Assembly (NCBI GenBank): GCA_000310025.1
Contig: FN649003.1
Location: forward strand, 507,278 to 529,799
Reading direction: 5' to 3'
Source of the DNA: Ectocarpus siliculosus
Lineage: Eukaryota > Sar > Phaeophyceae > Ectocarpales > Ectocarpaceae
Length of the DNA stretch: 22,522 nucleotides
Positions within the stretch are counted from its first letter, which is position 1. Each line of letters begins with the position of its first letter. Of this stretch, positions 10,892 through 20,949 are shown one piece after another. The notes below the pieces were generated by a model. That model was not told the origin of the DNA. It ran no database searches and worked only from the letters and a program-made list of their open reading frames with translations. The position numbers and the translations under genes were made by a program.

Positions 10892-10982
10892 GGTTGTTGC
10901 TGTTGTCTCCACACTCTAAAAAGCCGTTGCGGTTTCTACTCGGTACACTGGTCTAGCTGACGCATACACCTTCCGTGTAGGC
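10892..10982 (+). repeat. GTT-headed dispersed repeat, diverged copy
   Basis: GGTTGTTGCTGTTGTCTCCA, then CTCTAAAAAGCCGTT, CTACTCGGTACACTGGTCTA and GCTGACGCATACACCTTCCG follow the block order of the 8991-9104 copy, with many substitutions. It lies in the spacer just beyond the SEC63 stop. Confidence 0.6.
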
Positions 10983-11101
10983 GTCACAAAAAAAACAGAA
11001 CGGGATGCTCTCAGCTTCCCCCCAACCAAGACCGACCAGTCAACAGCAGCAGTCCGTGCCGACCAAACGTTCTATTATAGACGGCTGCGTGTGTGACGCT
11101 A

Positions 11102-14100
11102 CTACCAATCCCCCGCATCATCGTCCTCCTTGAGCTCGTCGTGCCTCCAGACCCTAAATCTGGCGGTGCTCTCGCAGTCGACACCCACGAAGACGGGGCT
11201 CTTGACGAAAACCGTCAGGTCCACAAAGCCCGGGCGCGTCGGGGCTTGGAATTTCATCTGGTGCACGAGACGAGCGGCGGGGGGGGGGGGGGGGGGGGCA
11301 CACCAAAAAAAACNNNNNNNNNNNNNNNNNNNNNNNNNNNNNNNNNNNNNNNNNNNNNNNNNNNNNNNNNNNNNNNNNNNNNNNNNNNNNNNNNNNNNNN
11401 NNNNNNNNNNNNNTTTTGTTCCACGAGACGAGCGGCGGGGGTGGGGGGGGGGGGGCTACTCACGTAAACGCATGCCGTAGTCGTTAGACCATTGCCCACG
11501 CATCCCCTACAATGCAGGGACGGAGCAACATGCCGGGTTTTCGCCGGCCCAGGCTACAGGCTATGCGAGGGGTGACGAACAATGACCGGGTGACAAGAGT
11601 AACGAGCCCAAGAATGCAATACTTGAGACAGCTGGTTGCCATGTCAAAAGCACTTGTGCACGCGTAGCTGGCAACAGCTCGGAACGATCTCATTCTTTTT
11701 GAATCCAGCACAGAGAGGGGCAAAAACAGAAGTTGAGGGGCCCTCACAACAGCGCAAACGCCACCGCATGTATGCATATTCAATCCATCACAGGAGAAGC
11801 ACGAAACAAAAGTGACGCAAGGCAACACACAAAAAACAAAAACTTCGTGGTGCCATTTCTAGTAAATGCTGCTCCTGCCGCTGCTCCTGCTGCTGTGTAC
11901 CTTGCACTCGGCGATGCCGCTGCCCAAGTTTTCCACCAGCATGGGGGTCACTCTGATGAGCGAACTTCCCCCCTTCCCTCCCGCGAGCATGACCCACCAC
12001 GGCTCGCCCTTGGCGATCAAGGACCCAGCCTCCGGCCTCCTGTTTCGCGGTATATTTCCCGGTGCGGTATACCGTCACACCGAGCGAGAAAAACGGGACG
12101 AGCGATAGGCACAAGGCAAAGGCCGGGTGTCGCCGTGATCAAAACCAAAATGTGGTAACACATGGTATTTGCAGCCATGGGGCGGAAGGGCAGCAGAGGG
12201 AGAGGAAGCGACACGGGAAGGCCAGCGAGGGGGGCGGCTGAGGCGGTTGCGCGTGGGCACGGCACGCCATCCATTCACAAACTCGTCAGCTTTCACAAAC
12301 AGCACCGAAAAAAACGAATCCATGTCTTCAGCACAGTTTGGTACACGACCATTCGCTTTTGCTGTGCACACTGCATAGCTAAGGGAGGGAATCCATAACA
12401 TAGGGGAGTCAAGATGGCGGGGGGGCAAGCACACCTGCGTCGGAGGCCCTGGTACTCCGGCGCGTGCTCTCGGGCGATGGTGATCGTAGCGGTGACCGTG
12501 TCTCCCACGGCTACCTGGCTCTCTCCCCACGTCTCCACCGCCACGCTCTTAACCTGATGGACGAGAGGACGGTGGCGGCGATTAGGACGCGCTAGCAAGT
12601 ACGTGCCCTTGACTGCTCGCTGGCTCCCATACAGAAGCTTGTGTGCGACTGTTCAGGGTCTCTCGAAAGACTGAATGATGTCCGGAGCGGGATACACAGC
12701 ATTTGACGATGTTGCACCATTAACACAAAACTAGCATTCTCTAAACTCTCTGTATGAATCGAATGATGTCATCCAGTTAAAACCAAGTGCCCAGCCAGGA
12801 ACTGTTGCGAGAAGCGACCCGTGAAAATCACGTCAGGTGCGACAAACACAACACAAACGGTAACGACCGGGAGAAAAAGAACAACATATGTTTCTCGTCA
12901 GCAAAAGAAGAGCCTGACAAGCATCACGAAGCCGCCCCGAGCACTCAAACCGACAGCGCACTTTTCGTACGGCAAAACAAGCAAACGCCTTCAACAACGA
13001 CATCTCACACACCTTGATGCTGGGCACAGCAGCGTCCAAGTCCAAGTCCGCCTCCTCGCGCTGCCGCTTGAGGGCCGCGGGGTCCTCCGACGACCACAGC
13101 CGGCGCCTCAGCATGGCCTTCGTCTCCACCACGGTGCCCAGCAGCTGGGGCGACGCACGCCTCGCCGCGACCTGCATGCAGGCGTCCAGGAGCGGCTCGG
13201 CGAGGCCGAACACCAGGTCCTGCTCCCGGGCAAGCCTTCCGCCCACGGAGACGGCGGACAGAAGCCGGGCACCCTTGCCACCGCCTCCTGCGGTCGAAAC
13301 CCCTCCGGCGCTCCCCTCATCATCATCACCATCATCTCCATTTTCGCCGCCTCCTGGCGCTACTGCTACCCCCCCGTCAACGGCGGCGTCGGGCGTCGGG
13401 GCGCGGTGGAGAGCGCTCAGCATCACCACGAGGTTGTGCGCCACGACCCGGGAGAGCTCCGGACTCTCGCGAGCAGTACGGCGGTTCCCTTCCCCCCTCC
13501 TCCCCTGCGTGAAGAACTCCCCGTCCACCTCGCCCTTCGTTCCCGCCCCCGCTGCTGCGGCGGGAGCCTGTTCCTCTCCGGAAGCCGGGCTCTCGCCGCC
13601 CTTGCTCTTGCCGGAACCATTTTTCCCTTTCCCTTTCCCCTTCCCCTTCCGTGAGGCGGGCTTTGCCGCTGCCGCCGCTGCCGCCGCCTGGGGCGGGGGG
13701 GGCGGCGACGAGGAGCGGGGGCCGCGCAAGGGCGGGGCCCCCCCTTCTCGCTCCAGGAGCCAGTCTCGCAGGGGGTCGGTGATGGCTTCCATCTCTCCCG
13801 CCAGGACCCTGCGCTCCTCGGAGCACAGCTGCGGGCAGGCGGCGAGGCACTCCAGCACGTCGGCCGTCGAGCTTGTGTCGTCCAGGTTGCTCAGCAAGGC
13901 CTGGACCCACACAGCCGTAAACATCCAAGAAACGAGCCACAGACAAAACACCAAATTACGAACAAACCAGCCAGAAGAGCCCAAACCCACTGGGGAAAAA
14001 GAAACAAGTGAACATGGCCCATACACGGACCTTCTCGATGTATTCAATCAACATCCCATACCCCCACCGCCCGGGGGGGTGTACTCATAGCCGTTCATGC

Positions 14101-17100
14101 CGTAGTAGTCGTTTGACTACTGACCTCGCATACCTACAAAGCCGGGGCGGAGCACGCCGGGTTTTCACGGGACCAGGCGAGCACATCACCAAGGGTTGGG
14201 GGTGGGGGGGCTTTGCTGGCGCGCAGCAAAAAAACACAGAAAAATGGCACCAAGTATCTAGATATTCATTTCCGGGTCATCCCCAATAAGAACACGAACG
14301 CGCGCACACCTTGACGTCCTCGTCGGTGACCTCGAAATCGGGCTGTTTGCCGCCCCCGGCAGGGTCCAGCAAGTCCAGGGTGACCTTGGCGCCCAGCACG
14401 AAGCCTAGCAGCACAACCTGCATGGTTGTTACAAAATCATTAATGTTGCGGAGGCGACCATATCGTCGTGGTTGCAGCACCAGCAGGCCTACGATACCCC
14501 ACTCGAGGACAAACAAGGCACGACCTTTCCGGGCGTGAGATTAATTCATTTTTTTGTGAAAAAAAGTACCTGCAGTCCCGTATGCCCGTGTGATCGTTTC
14601 AAAAGCGCGGGGGGGGGGGGGGGGTGCGACGGAGTTTCACGTCATGGGGTGGCCAAGCCCCGTAAAAAAAAAATGATACAATGCAGCAGCAGTGACTCAC
14701 CATGTATCCAAGCCCGTAGAGCACCAGCGTGCCGTTGTCCGTGTCCTTGCCAGGCCGAAGCCACGCCGGCAGCGCGAGATCGAATGTCCACGGCTGGTAC
14801 CCGTCCGGGTGACCGTACTGCTCCCAGTTACGCCGCGCCTCCGGGTCGCTAAGCGCCTGTTATGTTAGGGGGGGGGCGTCGGGTATGTATATATACCGCC
14901 GGCGCGTAGGGATGTGTGTCGTGGAGGGGGATTAAAAACGTCCTCAAAGAAGTTGTCGCACTCGAGTACCCAGACTCCATGATGCGGTGTATATCGTAGA
15001 AGAGACGGAAAGCCGCATGCACGTAGCATAAACCATGACGGAGGAAACATTTACGTTTCGGCAGAGGTTCCAACCGAGGACCACGCTCTTTAATCCTATA
15101 ACCCGAACGCCCCCTTCTGCCGCGCGCAGACCCTGTCCCCGTGGTACAAGTCAACCGTGGACAGGGGGGGGGGCTGCTCTCCCCGTGCCGACGAGTGACG
15201 ACCGAGCGAGAGAGCGAGAGCACAGTCGGGTGCCCTCTATTGTGCGGGTATGCACCAAGCGCCTTCACCCACCATTCAATGTGTTAACCATCTTGAGTTG
15301 CATCCCATCCGTGCAGCCATTTTTACCCGCACTATAGCGGGCACCACTCACTATATTGCGTCCCCACAACTCACAATTACAAAGTACCCAAAACAAAACG
15401 AAACACACCCACCCTTATTTTACTATTATCTCCCTCTCATGAATCCGAAAAACGTGCATATCGACCATGATGACCACGTCGCAATACACCCAGAGCCCGC
15501 ACTACAGCGGGAACCCGACTGCACTCTGCAAGTGCTGCTGCTCCTTCTTCTCTGCCCTCGCACCTTGTACGCCTTGGCGACTTGGGTGAACTTCTTGTTG
15601 GCCTCGCGCCTGTTGCCGGGGTTCTTGTCCGGGTGGTGCTTCAGGGAGAGCCGTCGGTAGTGCGACTTGATCACCGTGGCGTTGGCTCTCGAAGGCAGGT
15701 CAAGAATCTGGCAACAAAAGGAAAAGTCGACAGCAGTTGTGGTCGTTGGTCGACAAGGAGACAGCTTATTTCGGAACTGTCTTCGCGAGATAAAAAGGTT
15801 TATGAGGATATAGAACAGGGGGGGGGGACGCAGACCCTATTCCCTAAGCCTAACCCAACTTCCCCGATCGTATGATTCATCCAACATGTTTAATGAATAG
15901 AAAAACCCTTAGAAGGCTACTGACTAATCGATCCGTCTGTTGTTGCTCCTCGTCATCTCGACGACCGCAAAAAAGTAACAAGATCGGAGGAGTCTTTCCT
16001 GTGGATGGATGGAGATGAATCCGTAGGGTTTTTCGTACAATAACCAAAAAACAATCACGGACGGTGCATGAGTGTACCCCGAAGAAGCTATCCATACTCA
16101 CGCCGCCAGGTACAGGAAAGAAGGGATGGCACTCACAGTCAGCCGAGCTGGGAAACAGCGCGTTCGTTTTACGGGGGAGGTTGGAGACACGTGCAACATG
16201 AACAAACAATATGCTTCTCAAACAAATCGGCGGTTCTGCGGTTCTGCTTGCTGGCCAAGGGGCAGAACTCACGTGGTAAGGGTCGAAATGCTCCGCTTCC
16301 GTCTGCATGGAGGAGGCCACTTGGTTGAAGGCGTAGCTGATCATGTCCAGTACACCATGAGGAGACACAGCACAAACAAACATAGCGACCTCGCAGTTAG
16401 ATTTAGCAGGAAGAAGGCGTAAGTTACGAAGTAGTACATTGCGAGCAGGTGGGTGTTGGTTGTTGTATGCACACGTTTGCCGGTGTTGCCAAGTTTTGCC
16501 AGGCCTTTCGCGGCTGGAGTTCGACGCCGAGGTGTACAGGACCAGCAGCAGCTATCATAACACCGTAAACTACGGAGTTTTCCCCCCGGGGAGGGGATTT
16601 TTTTTTTTTCTGAAACCAACCCCCCCGGGGGGAAATTGACGTACCGCGGGGAGTTAGTTTTTTTTTTTTGCAACGCTACCTCGGGGGGAAGCCCCCCCCC
16701 CCGGGGGGTTGTGCAACATAATGATGGTCCCCACACCACACACAGAGAGAGTGGCGAAACTGAGATGGATAAGGCGTTCGTTCAACAAGTAGATTAAGGA
16801 GGAACGCAAGAGCAACGAAGGCGAAGTGAAAAAAGACAGCAAGGAGGAAAGCAGCTGGGGGTGTTTGTCTCGTCCCGCGAGTAATTCCAAGAAGAGAAGG
16901 GCCCGCCTTCCAGAGAGTACCCGCCAGCTCCGTTCACATTGCTCCGCTATGCAACAAAATCGACTCAAAAAAAAAGGGAAATACATCCCCCTCGGGGGGA
17001 ACTCGTGGGAACTGGTACCCCGGGGGGAAATTGAAATACCCGGGGGGATTTTTTTTTTGTCGAAAACGATCTACCCCGGGGCTAAATCAACGAAACCATG

Positions 17101-17928
17101 CTTCCAGGCCGAATAGGTTATGGGGGGGGGGGGGATATGTACAATACGAGGGGGGGGAAACTCCGTTGTTTAAGGTAGTCTACTGACAACAGCTACTCTG
17201 TAGCCTACACCACCGCTAGGTGACCAGGCACCAGGGAATCGCCACGCGATCATTAGGAAAATACAAACACAGAAAGACTACCCATCCGAGATATGACCAC
17301 AGTCGAACGGGATGTGTTCATGTTGCGACATCCGATGTCTCCGAACCGACACCCAGGCTTGCCCCCGCACGCTGGGAGGACACCAGCGGAGTTTCGTCGC
17401 CCAATTGGTGCACGACCCAGACAGATTGACAAGACAGACTGAAAAACAAACCACCGATACGCGGATGGGTGCTATGTGTTGGCGGCTGCTGTACTTATCT
17501 GGTGTTCGGTTCGAAACATACCCAATGTGCGGTCCGTGCCTGCTGGCCTACTTCCGCCAGAGTCGGTTGCTGTCAACCATGCGTCATTTAAGTACATTTC
17601 CTGTAGTTCCCTGTGTACATGTCGTCGGAGGGTTCGATTGCACGATGACCCACTACTCGCTCTACTCACTGCAGAAGAGCCTGCAACCGGCAGCGAAGGC
17701 GACTCCCTATTCCACAACCAAAAACGTCCACCACATCCCTTACCAAGATGCGCCCAGCACCAACACCTGACCGATGAACCAGACGTTCAGCAAGCCCTTT
17801 CCGTCGGGAGCGGCTCGACCCCTTGCAGCGCGGAGCCCGTGGCTCCACAGCTTCCGACACACGGAGATCCCCACGACGGGGATGATCAGGCCCAGGCCCG
17901 CAGCGTACATGGTCGTGTCGCCGCTCAT
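11102..17928 (-). CDS. SEC63: Sec63 ER translocon J-domain protein (complete, 9 exons, 652 aa)
   Basis: Sec63 is an ER-membrane partner of Sec61 that recruits luminal Hsp70 (BiP) during protein translocation. Exons in transcript order: 17928-17744, 16336-16273, 15707-15564, 14856-14701, 14417-14310, 13900-13013, 12553-12435, 12039-11901, 11257-11102. All eight junctions keep phase with GT-AG borders. The start ATG at 17928 follows CCACC. Membrane segments lie near residues 8-23 and 46-62, followed by FDPYHILDLPSRANATVIKS and the J domain with HPD at about 108-110 (LSLKHHPDKNPGNRREANKK). Next come ALSDPEARRNWEQYGHPDGY and a third membrane segment near 174-193. Exon 6 (296 aa) holds helical Sec63-domain sequence interrupted by Pro/Ala-rich and Lys/Gly-rich stretches. 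Exons 7-9 carry the C-terminal Sec63 region (GDTVTATITIAR, EPWWVMLAGG, MKFQAPTRPGFVDL) and end with a short acidic tail, DELKEDDDAGDW. Human Sec63 is 760 aa and has a much longer acidic tail. The 100-N gap lies in the last intron, not in coding sequence. Confidence 0.95.
11264..11455. other. 100-N scaffold gap with duplicated flanks
   Basis: Exactly 100 N occupy 11314-11413. CACGAGACGAGCGGCGGGGG occurs on the left (from 11264) and again on the right (from 11422), each followed by a long G run. Either the assembler placed overlapping contig ends side by side, or the repeat is real. The gap is in the last intron of SEC63, just upstream (in transcript sense) of the final exon. Confidence 0.85.
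11436..11585 (+). repeat. Intronic G-run/GTACTCATAG repeat, copy B (diverged)
   Basis: A G run, CTACTCACGTAAACGCATG and CCGTAGTCGTTAGACCATTG, then CTACAATGCAGGGACGGAGC and ATGCCGGGTTTTCGCC, follow the order of copies C and D with more substitutions. It lies in SEC63 intron 8 beside the scaffold gap, which suggests that the G run of this element caused the assembly break. Confidence 0.65.
13617..13652 (-). repeat. In-frame hexanucleotide repeat in SEC63
   Basis: Five to six units of AAGGGG or AAGGGA on the coding strand encode KGKGKGKGK near residues 304-313, in a Pro/Ala/Ser-rich insertion of the cytosolic domain. Length changes here would keep frame, so the tract may vary between strains. 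Confidence 0.8.
14057..14190 (+). repeat. Intronic G-run/GTACTCATAG repeat, copy C
   Basis: A CCCGGGGGGG run is followed by TGTACTCATAGCCGTTCATG, CCGTAGTAGTCGTTTGAC, CCTACAAAGCCGGGGCGGAG, CACGCCGGGTTTTCACGGG and ACATCACCAAGG. It lies in SEC63 intron 5, between exons 5 and 6, and is close in sequence to copy D at 21772. Confidence 0.75.
14857..15563 (-). other. SEC63 intron 3
   Basis: A 707-bp intron between the J-domain exon and the ALSDPEAR exon. It has G/C runs near 14869 and 15162 and AC-rich low-complexity stretches. No exon or repeat family member was recognised. Confidence 0.6.
15564..15707 (-). other. SEC63: SEC63 exon 3: J domain
   Basis: These 48 codons start ILDLPSRANA and end TQVAKAYK. 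They contain helix II (KSHYRRLSLK), the HPD loop needed to stimulate Hsp70 ATPase, and helix III (REANKKFTQVAKAYK). The exon has phase 0 at both ends, an acceptor after GTTGCCAG and a donor GTGCGA. Exon 2 ends FDPYH and exon 4 begins ALSDPEAR, as expected at both edges of a J domain. Confidence 0.95.
15708..16272 (-). other. SEC63 intron 2
   Basis: A 565-bp intron with donor GTGAGT after FDPYH and acceptor GTTGCCAG before ILDLPS. It has a G run near 15819-15827. Nothing else stands out. Confidence 0.65.
16337..17743 (-). other. SEC63 intron 1 (1.4 kb)
   Basis: This is the longest SEC63 intron, with donor GTAAGG at 17743 and acceptor ATGATCAG at 16337. It contains the G-run/T-run repeat at 16581-17070 and a long G run near 17120. 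Hydrophobic ORFs on the minus strand (around 16341-16990) look membrane-like only because they translate pyrimidine-rich intron sequence. The exon 1/exon 2 join without them gives a correct Sec63 second membrane segment (VLVLGASCYAFNQ). Confidence 0.75.
16581..17070 (+). repeat. G-run/T-run repeat units
   Basis: CCCCGGGGGGAAATTGA occurs exactly at 16623-16639 and 17018-17034. In both places it is followed by A/G-TACC, another G run and then 10-11 T. A further C/G run plus about 12 T is at 16583-16610, and the sequence downstream of T runs includes GAAACC in two places. This looks like a short unit of about 40-60 bp repeated imperfectly in two clusters inside SEC63 intron 1. Confidence 0.65.
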
Positions 17929-18337
17929 GGTGGTAAATAAGCAAGCCTGCTGTTGCTGCTGTCTGCTGTGTCAAGCGTACTGGCGGCGGAACGTTGTTGC
18001 TGCACCTAATGCACCTCGCTGTGTGTGTGTGCTCCGGTTCTGTTCCTCCAGTGGATCACAACGAGCACTGACCCCTCAGCAAAGCTAGAGAGGCAACACA
18101 CGTGATATCCCCTTCAGCACGGGCACACGCTTACCCACTGCTGCTCTGCATTGCCGGCGGTGACACTTGGCACTGCCAGCAGAGTCACAAACGCACCCAA
18201 CAACGTAACCCTGGGGGGTCTATCACACTGCGGAGCCCCCGAGGCGGCGAGAAAGTGGGTCATTCATCAGCAGTGCAGAGTGCAGAGTGCAGAGCAAAGA
18301 GGGCCGAGGAGGATCAACTCACACACGCCTTCCCGCC
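17929..18337. promoter_or_regulatory. Divergent intergenic region, probable shared promoter
   Basis: Only 409 bp separate the SEC63 start codon (minus strand) from the chosen start of the secreted-protein gene (plus strand), so both promoters and both 5' UTRs must fit here. I see no clear TATA box. Three tandem GTGCAGA-type heptads lie at about 18271-18296. Confidence 0.55.
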
Positions 18338-20949
18338 ATGACGCCCAAGAATTCACCGCTGTTCGCCCCAACGAGGCGATTATCTTCCTGCCTGGTTGCC
18401 CTGCTGACCTATGGCGTCGCCCAAGCGGGAGAGGGAGCCCTGGACCAGCGCCCTCAACAACAAATCCATCCTTCGTACCTACAACAGCAGCAGCTCCCCC
18501 AGCAGCAACGACAACAACAACACGCAGAACAACTCCAATTGACGCCCGCCGTATCCACGACTGCCAAGCTCCTGGATAGAATCACCGGGGGCGCGAACAG
18601 CCACCGCCGACGAAAGCACTCCTCCCGTCACCAGCCTGCGGGGGGCGGCGGCGGCGGCGGGGGTTCGGCGGCGCCTGATGCAATAGAAGTCTCGGGAGCA
18701 GACTTCGCTGAGAGCACCAACGGCAGATCGTCTCAGCAGCAGCACCTTGATGGGGTCTACGTCAGGGGGTGGGATGTCAACGGCGCGCCGCACTTCAAGA
18801 GGCGCAGCAAGGTGGGCGTAGAAAAGGGCAGGGAGGAGTTCGGGGGGGGTGCTTTTTTGTAGTCTATGTTGCAACCGGCCGTTGTGCTGGTCCATTTGGA
18901 AAAATATGATATGTACCTCGCTACACGCTGTCGCCGTGTTGGGCTGTACGTTGTAGTTCAATTACCTCTGCGTGTCGTCGACTTTTTCGTAATTCAAACA
19001 TCTGGCGATACACATGCATACGTTGTACTAGTACTACTTAGATACGTCGCTTAGTTGACAAAGAACATCGAGATACGTAACACAGACAATGCTTCAGCAA
19101 GATGAATGTCTGTCGTTCATAGAGGCTCGAGGCCGCGACAAGTCAAAAAAAAATGAAATGGTTCACCTCTTACGGTCTGCTCCTTTGGAGCATATCGGTG
19201 ATGTTCTTACCGCCCTGTACTTCAAGCAGAACAACATTACGTTGCGCCTTCTTGTTCAAATACGTCCACCGCGGCGGCGGCCACCGCAACGTGTGCCACT
19301 TGCCAATATACGTAGCGGTGTGTTGGAGCGTAAACCACGGCGCCAAGCGTTGAATTCTCTGCAAGCGGCGTGCTTTGTTGGGTGACTGAAGAATCATCCC
19401 CGTATCCCGCGCATTGAAACTTAACACACGCATAGAAGCAGGAACAAACCCGTCATGATTTGGATCCTTTTTATGTATCCTTGTCAGTACCCTTCTCAGG
19501 TTTTTCTATTAAGTAAATATGTTGTTCGACTGCTGTGGTTACATCTCGAACAGCAAGTCTTTCTGTGTTTTTTATTTTTCTTAATATGACACAACGTTTC
19601 TGTGTTTGCATTTTTGTTTCCTAATGTTGGATCGAGCATGCAATCGGGAAAGGTGGGGCTATAGTCCTTGGGGTTGCAGACCCCCGGGGCCCGTACATCT
19701 GCGTCTCGTCCACTTGGTGCGTGATCACGGGCCCTCTATAAATGTTGTGTGTTACCGTAGGTTGCGTAAAGAATCACAACCCCTGGACCGATTTTCGAAG
19801 CTCGATATCTCGGCAGGAAAAACAGTGACGGCGCCGAAAATGGTGGGGTTGGTACCGTCTCGTCGAGAGCTTTCCGAAAAACGCATCATTTGAACTCGGC
19901 ATGCTCTTCGTCGTGGAGTAATCGAGCTTTGAAAATCGGTCCATGGGGTGTGATATCTCATGCAACCGGCAGTACGTCCCAAGGGTCCCTCTTCTTCGAA
20001 GAAAACCCATCGCCTGCCGTATCCATGCATACCTATCAACTGCTGCTGCGGCTTGCGTGACCCCCCGCTCTTCTCCCCTCTTTTGTTGGCGTACATATTG
20101 AAGAGAGGGAGCCGGTCGTCTCCGGTGCACCTGTTCTTCACGGGGAGTGAGTGGATGCTGCACCTCGATGTTGACGCTAACCTGGACATCAACCACTGCC
20201 TGGCTTACTCGGAGGTGAGCGGTTGATGCTCTTCGAATGACTGCCCTAGGTGACACAAGATATCACGCCCCCTGTAGAACGTTTTTCCTAAAGCTCGATT
20301 GCTCCACAGCAGAGACAAAAGGGGGACGGTGCCGAAGAATGCGGCGTTTTTCGTAGCCGTCTGGTCGAGAGCCTTCCGATCGTTTCATGCAGATATCCTC
20401 TTCGTCGTGTGGAGTAAGTCGAGCTTTGAAGATCGGTCCAGGGGGTGTGATATCTTACGCAATTGATATCTTGTGTCACTCTTGGGGTACGTTGCTACTC
20501 TATACCCAAGGAAGAGGTTTCATGCGGTCCCGCCGTGTTTTTACTACCGTGGCCCCTTTCCTTCTGGTATCGAAGCCACGAGTTTTTTCGAACCGCAACC
20601 TTTTCTCGTTCTAGAAAGGTGTTGGTCTGTGGCCACGGAAGGTGTCAGCGTCAGTCGGACCAGTACGGGTATTAGAAGGTGCTGAGCGGAGATCGAACTG
20701 TTTTTAATGTGAAGACAACAACAAGACCAGTACGGAAGGTACTGAGCAGAGTCCGGAACGGTTTTTAATGCGAAGACAACAACAACAACAACAACAATCT
20801 TTATCCCGCAGGTAGCGGAGGTAAATCCGTTGAGAACGACCCGCAAGTGGGCGGTGCGCGTGGGACAGGCGTGGGTTAGGAGGCCTCACATGAGGCTGGC
20901 GGAAACTTCTCCGGACGCCGAGCCTAGGGTACCGGCTTGGAAGGCTAAG
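18338..20949 (+). CDS. Putative secreted protein with signal peptide and conserved module of unknown function
   Basis: Exons are 18338-18811, 20104-20214 and 20812-20949, all phase 0, with donors GTGGGC, GTGAGC and GTAAGG. The start chosen is the ATG after CCGCC. Residues 1-28 look like a cleavable signal peptide (basic start, LSSCLVALLTYGVAQA, then GEG). Next come a Gln-rich stretch (about 45-70), a Gly run and a basic patch. The module spans the three exons: GVYVRGWDVNGAPHFKRR, then VHLFFTGSEWMLHLD and CLAYSEV, then RKWAVRVGQAWVRRP. The spacing of GxY, NGxPxF, a central W and AYS resembles a module seen in many protist and animal proteins, but I cannot name it firmly. The end is unresolved. 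The acceptor at 21110 would add one Arg and stop (TAG at 21114), giving 242 aa. Later acceptors would join it in frame to the transporter exon. The intron-1 acceptor (TTGAAG) is weak. Confidence 0.65.
19760..19967. mobile_element. Terminal-inverted-repeat element (MITE-like), copy 1
   Basis: The two 47-nt ends (19760-19806 and 19921-19967) are inverted copies with about 39 matching positions by eye, including GGACCGATTTTC and AAGCTCGAT. The interior aligns with copy 2 (GTCGAGAGC, TTCCGA, CTCTTCGTCGT). It has no coding capacity. It lies in intron 1 of the secreted-protein gene. Confidence 0.75.
20250..20479. mobile_element. Terminal-inverted-repeat element (MITE-like), copy 2
   Basis: Perfect 16-bp terminal inverted repeats: GTGACACAAGATATCA at 20250-20265 and its reverse complement at 20464-20479. 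The interior shares blocks with copy 1 in the same orientation (GGTGCCGAA, GTCGAGAGCCTTCCG, CTCTTCGTCGTGTGGAGTAA, ATCGGTCCAGGGGGTGTGAT). At about 230 bp and non-coding, it fits a MITE. No convincing target-site duplication is seen. It lies in intron 2 of the same gene. Confidence 0.8.
20635..20799 (-). repeat. GTT-headed dispersed repeat, minus-strand copy with doubled core
   Basis: Read on the minus strand: (GTT)n, TTGTCTTCGCATTAAAAACC, a TCTGCTCAGTACCTTCCGT block, then a second GTTGTTGTCTTCACATTAAA and CTCCGCTCAGCACCTTC, ending GGTCCGACTGACGCTGACAC. The head-core part is therefore present twice. The AAC end lies about 12 bp from the acceptor of exon 3 (20812), so it forms much of the 3' intron end. 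Confidence 0.75.

Larger units (their letters stand above)
9871..11101. other. Intergenic spacer between SEC63 3' end and LRR gene start
   Basis: The region should hold the LRR gene promoter and 5' UTR (9871 upward) and the SEC63 3' UTR (below 11102). It contains a CT/TATCTC tract, an AAC/AGC microsatellite and a GTT-headed dispersed repeat. ORFs of up to 175 codons here run through the microsatellites (poly-Ser, poly-Ala and poly-Val translations) and are not taken as genes. Confidence 0.6.

Noticed and set aside
12821-14090. 277- and 358-codon plus-strand ORFs
   Set aside because: Antisense shadows of the 888-nt SEC63 exon 6, open only because of high GC content.
16341-16986. Hydrophobic minus-strand ORFs that look like membrane segments near the SEC63 N-terminus
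   Set aside because: They lie in intron 1. Exon 1 joins exon 2 in phase and already gives the second membrane helix, and the hydrophobicity comes from pyrimidine-rich sequence.
19153-19353. 66-codon plus-strand ORF starting MKWFTSYGLLLWS
   Set aside because: It lies in intron 1 of the secreted-protein gene, with no phase-compatible splice sites and no continuing homology to the module.
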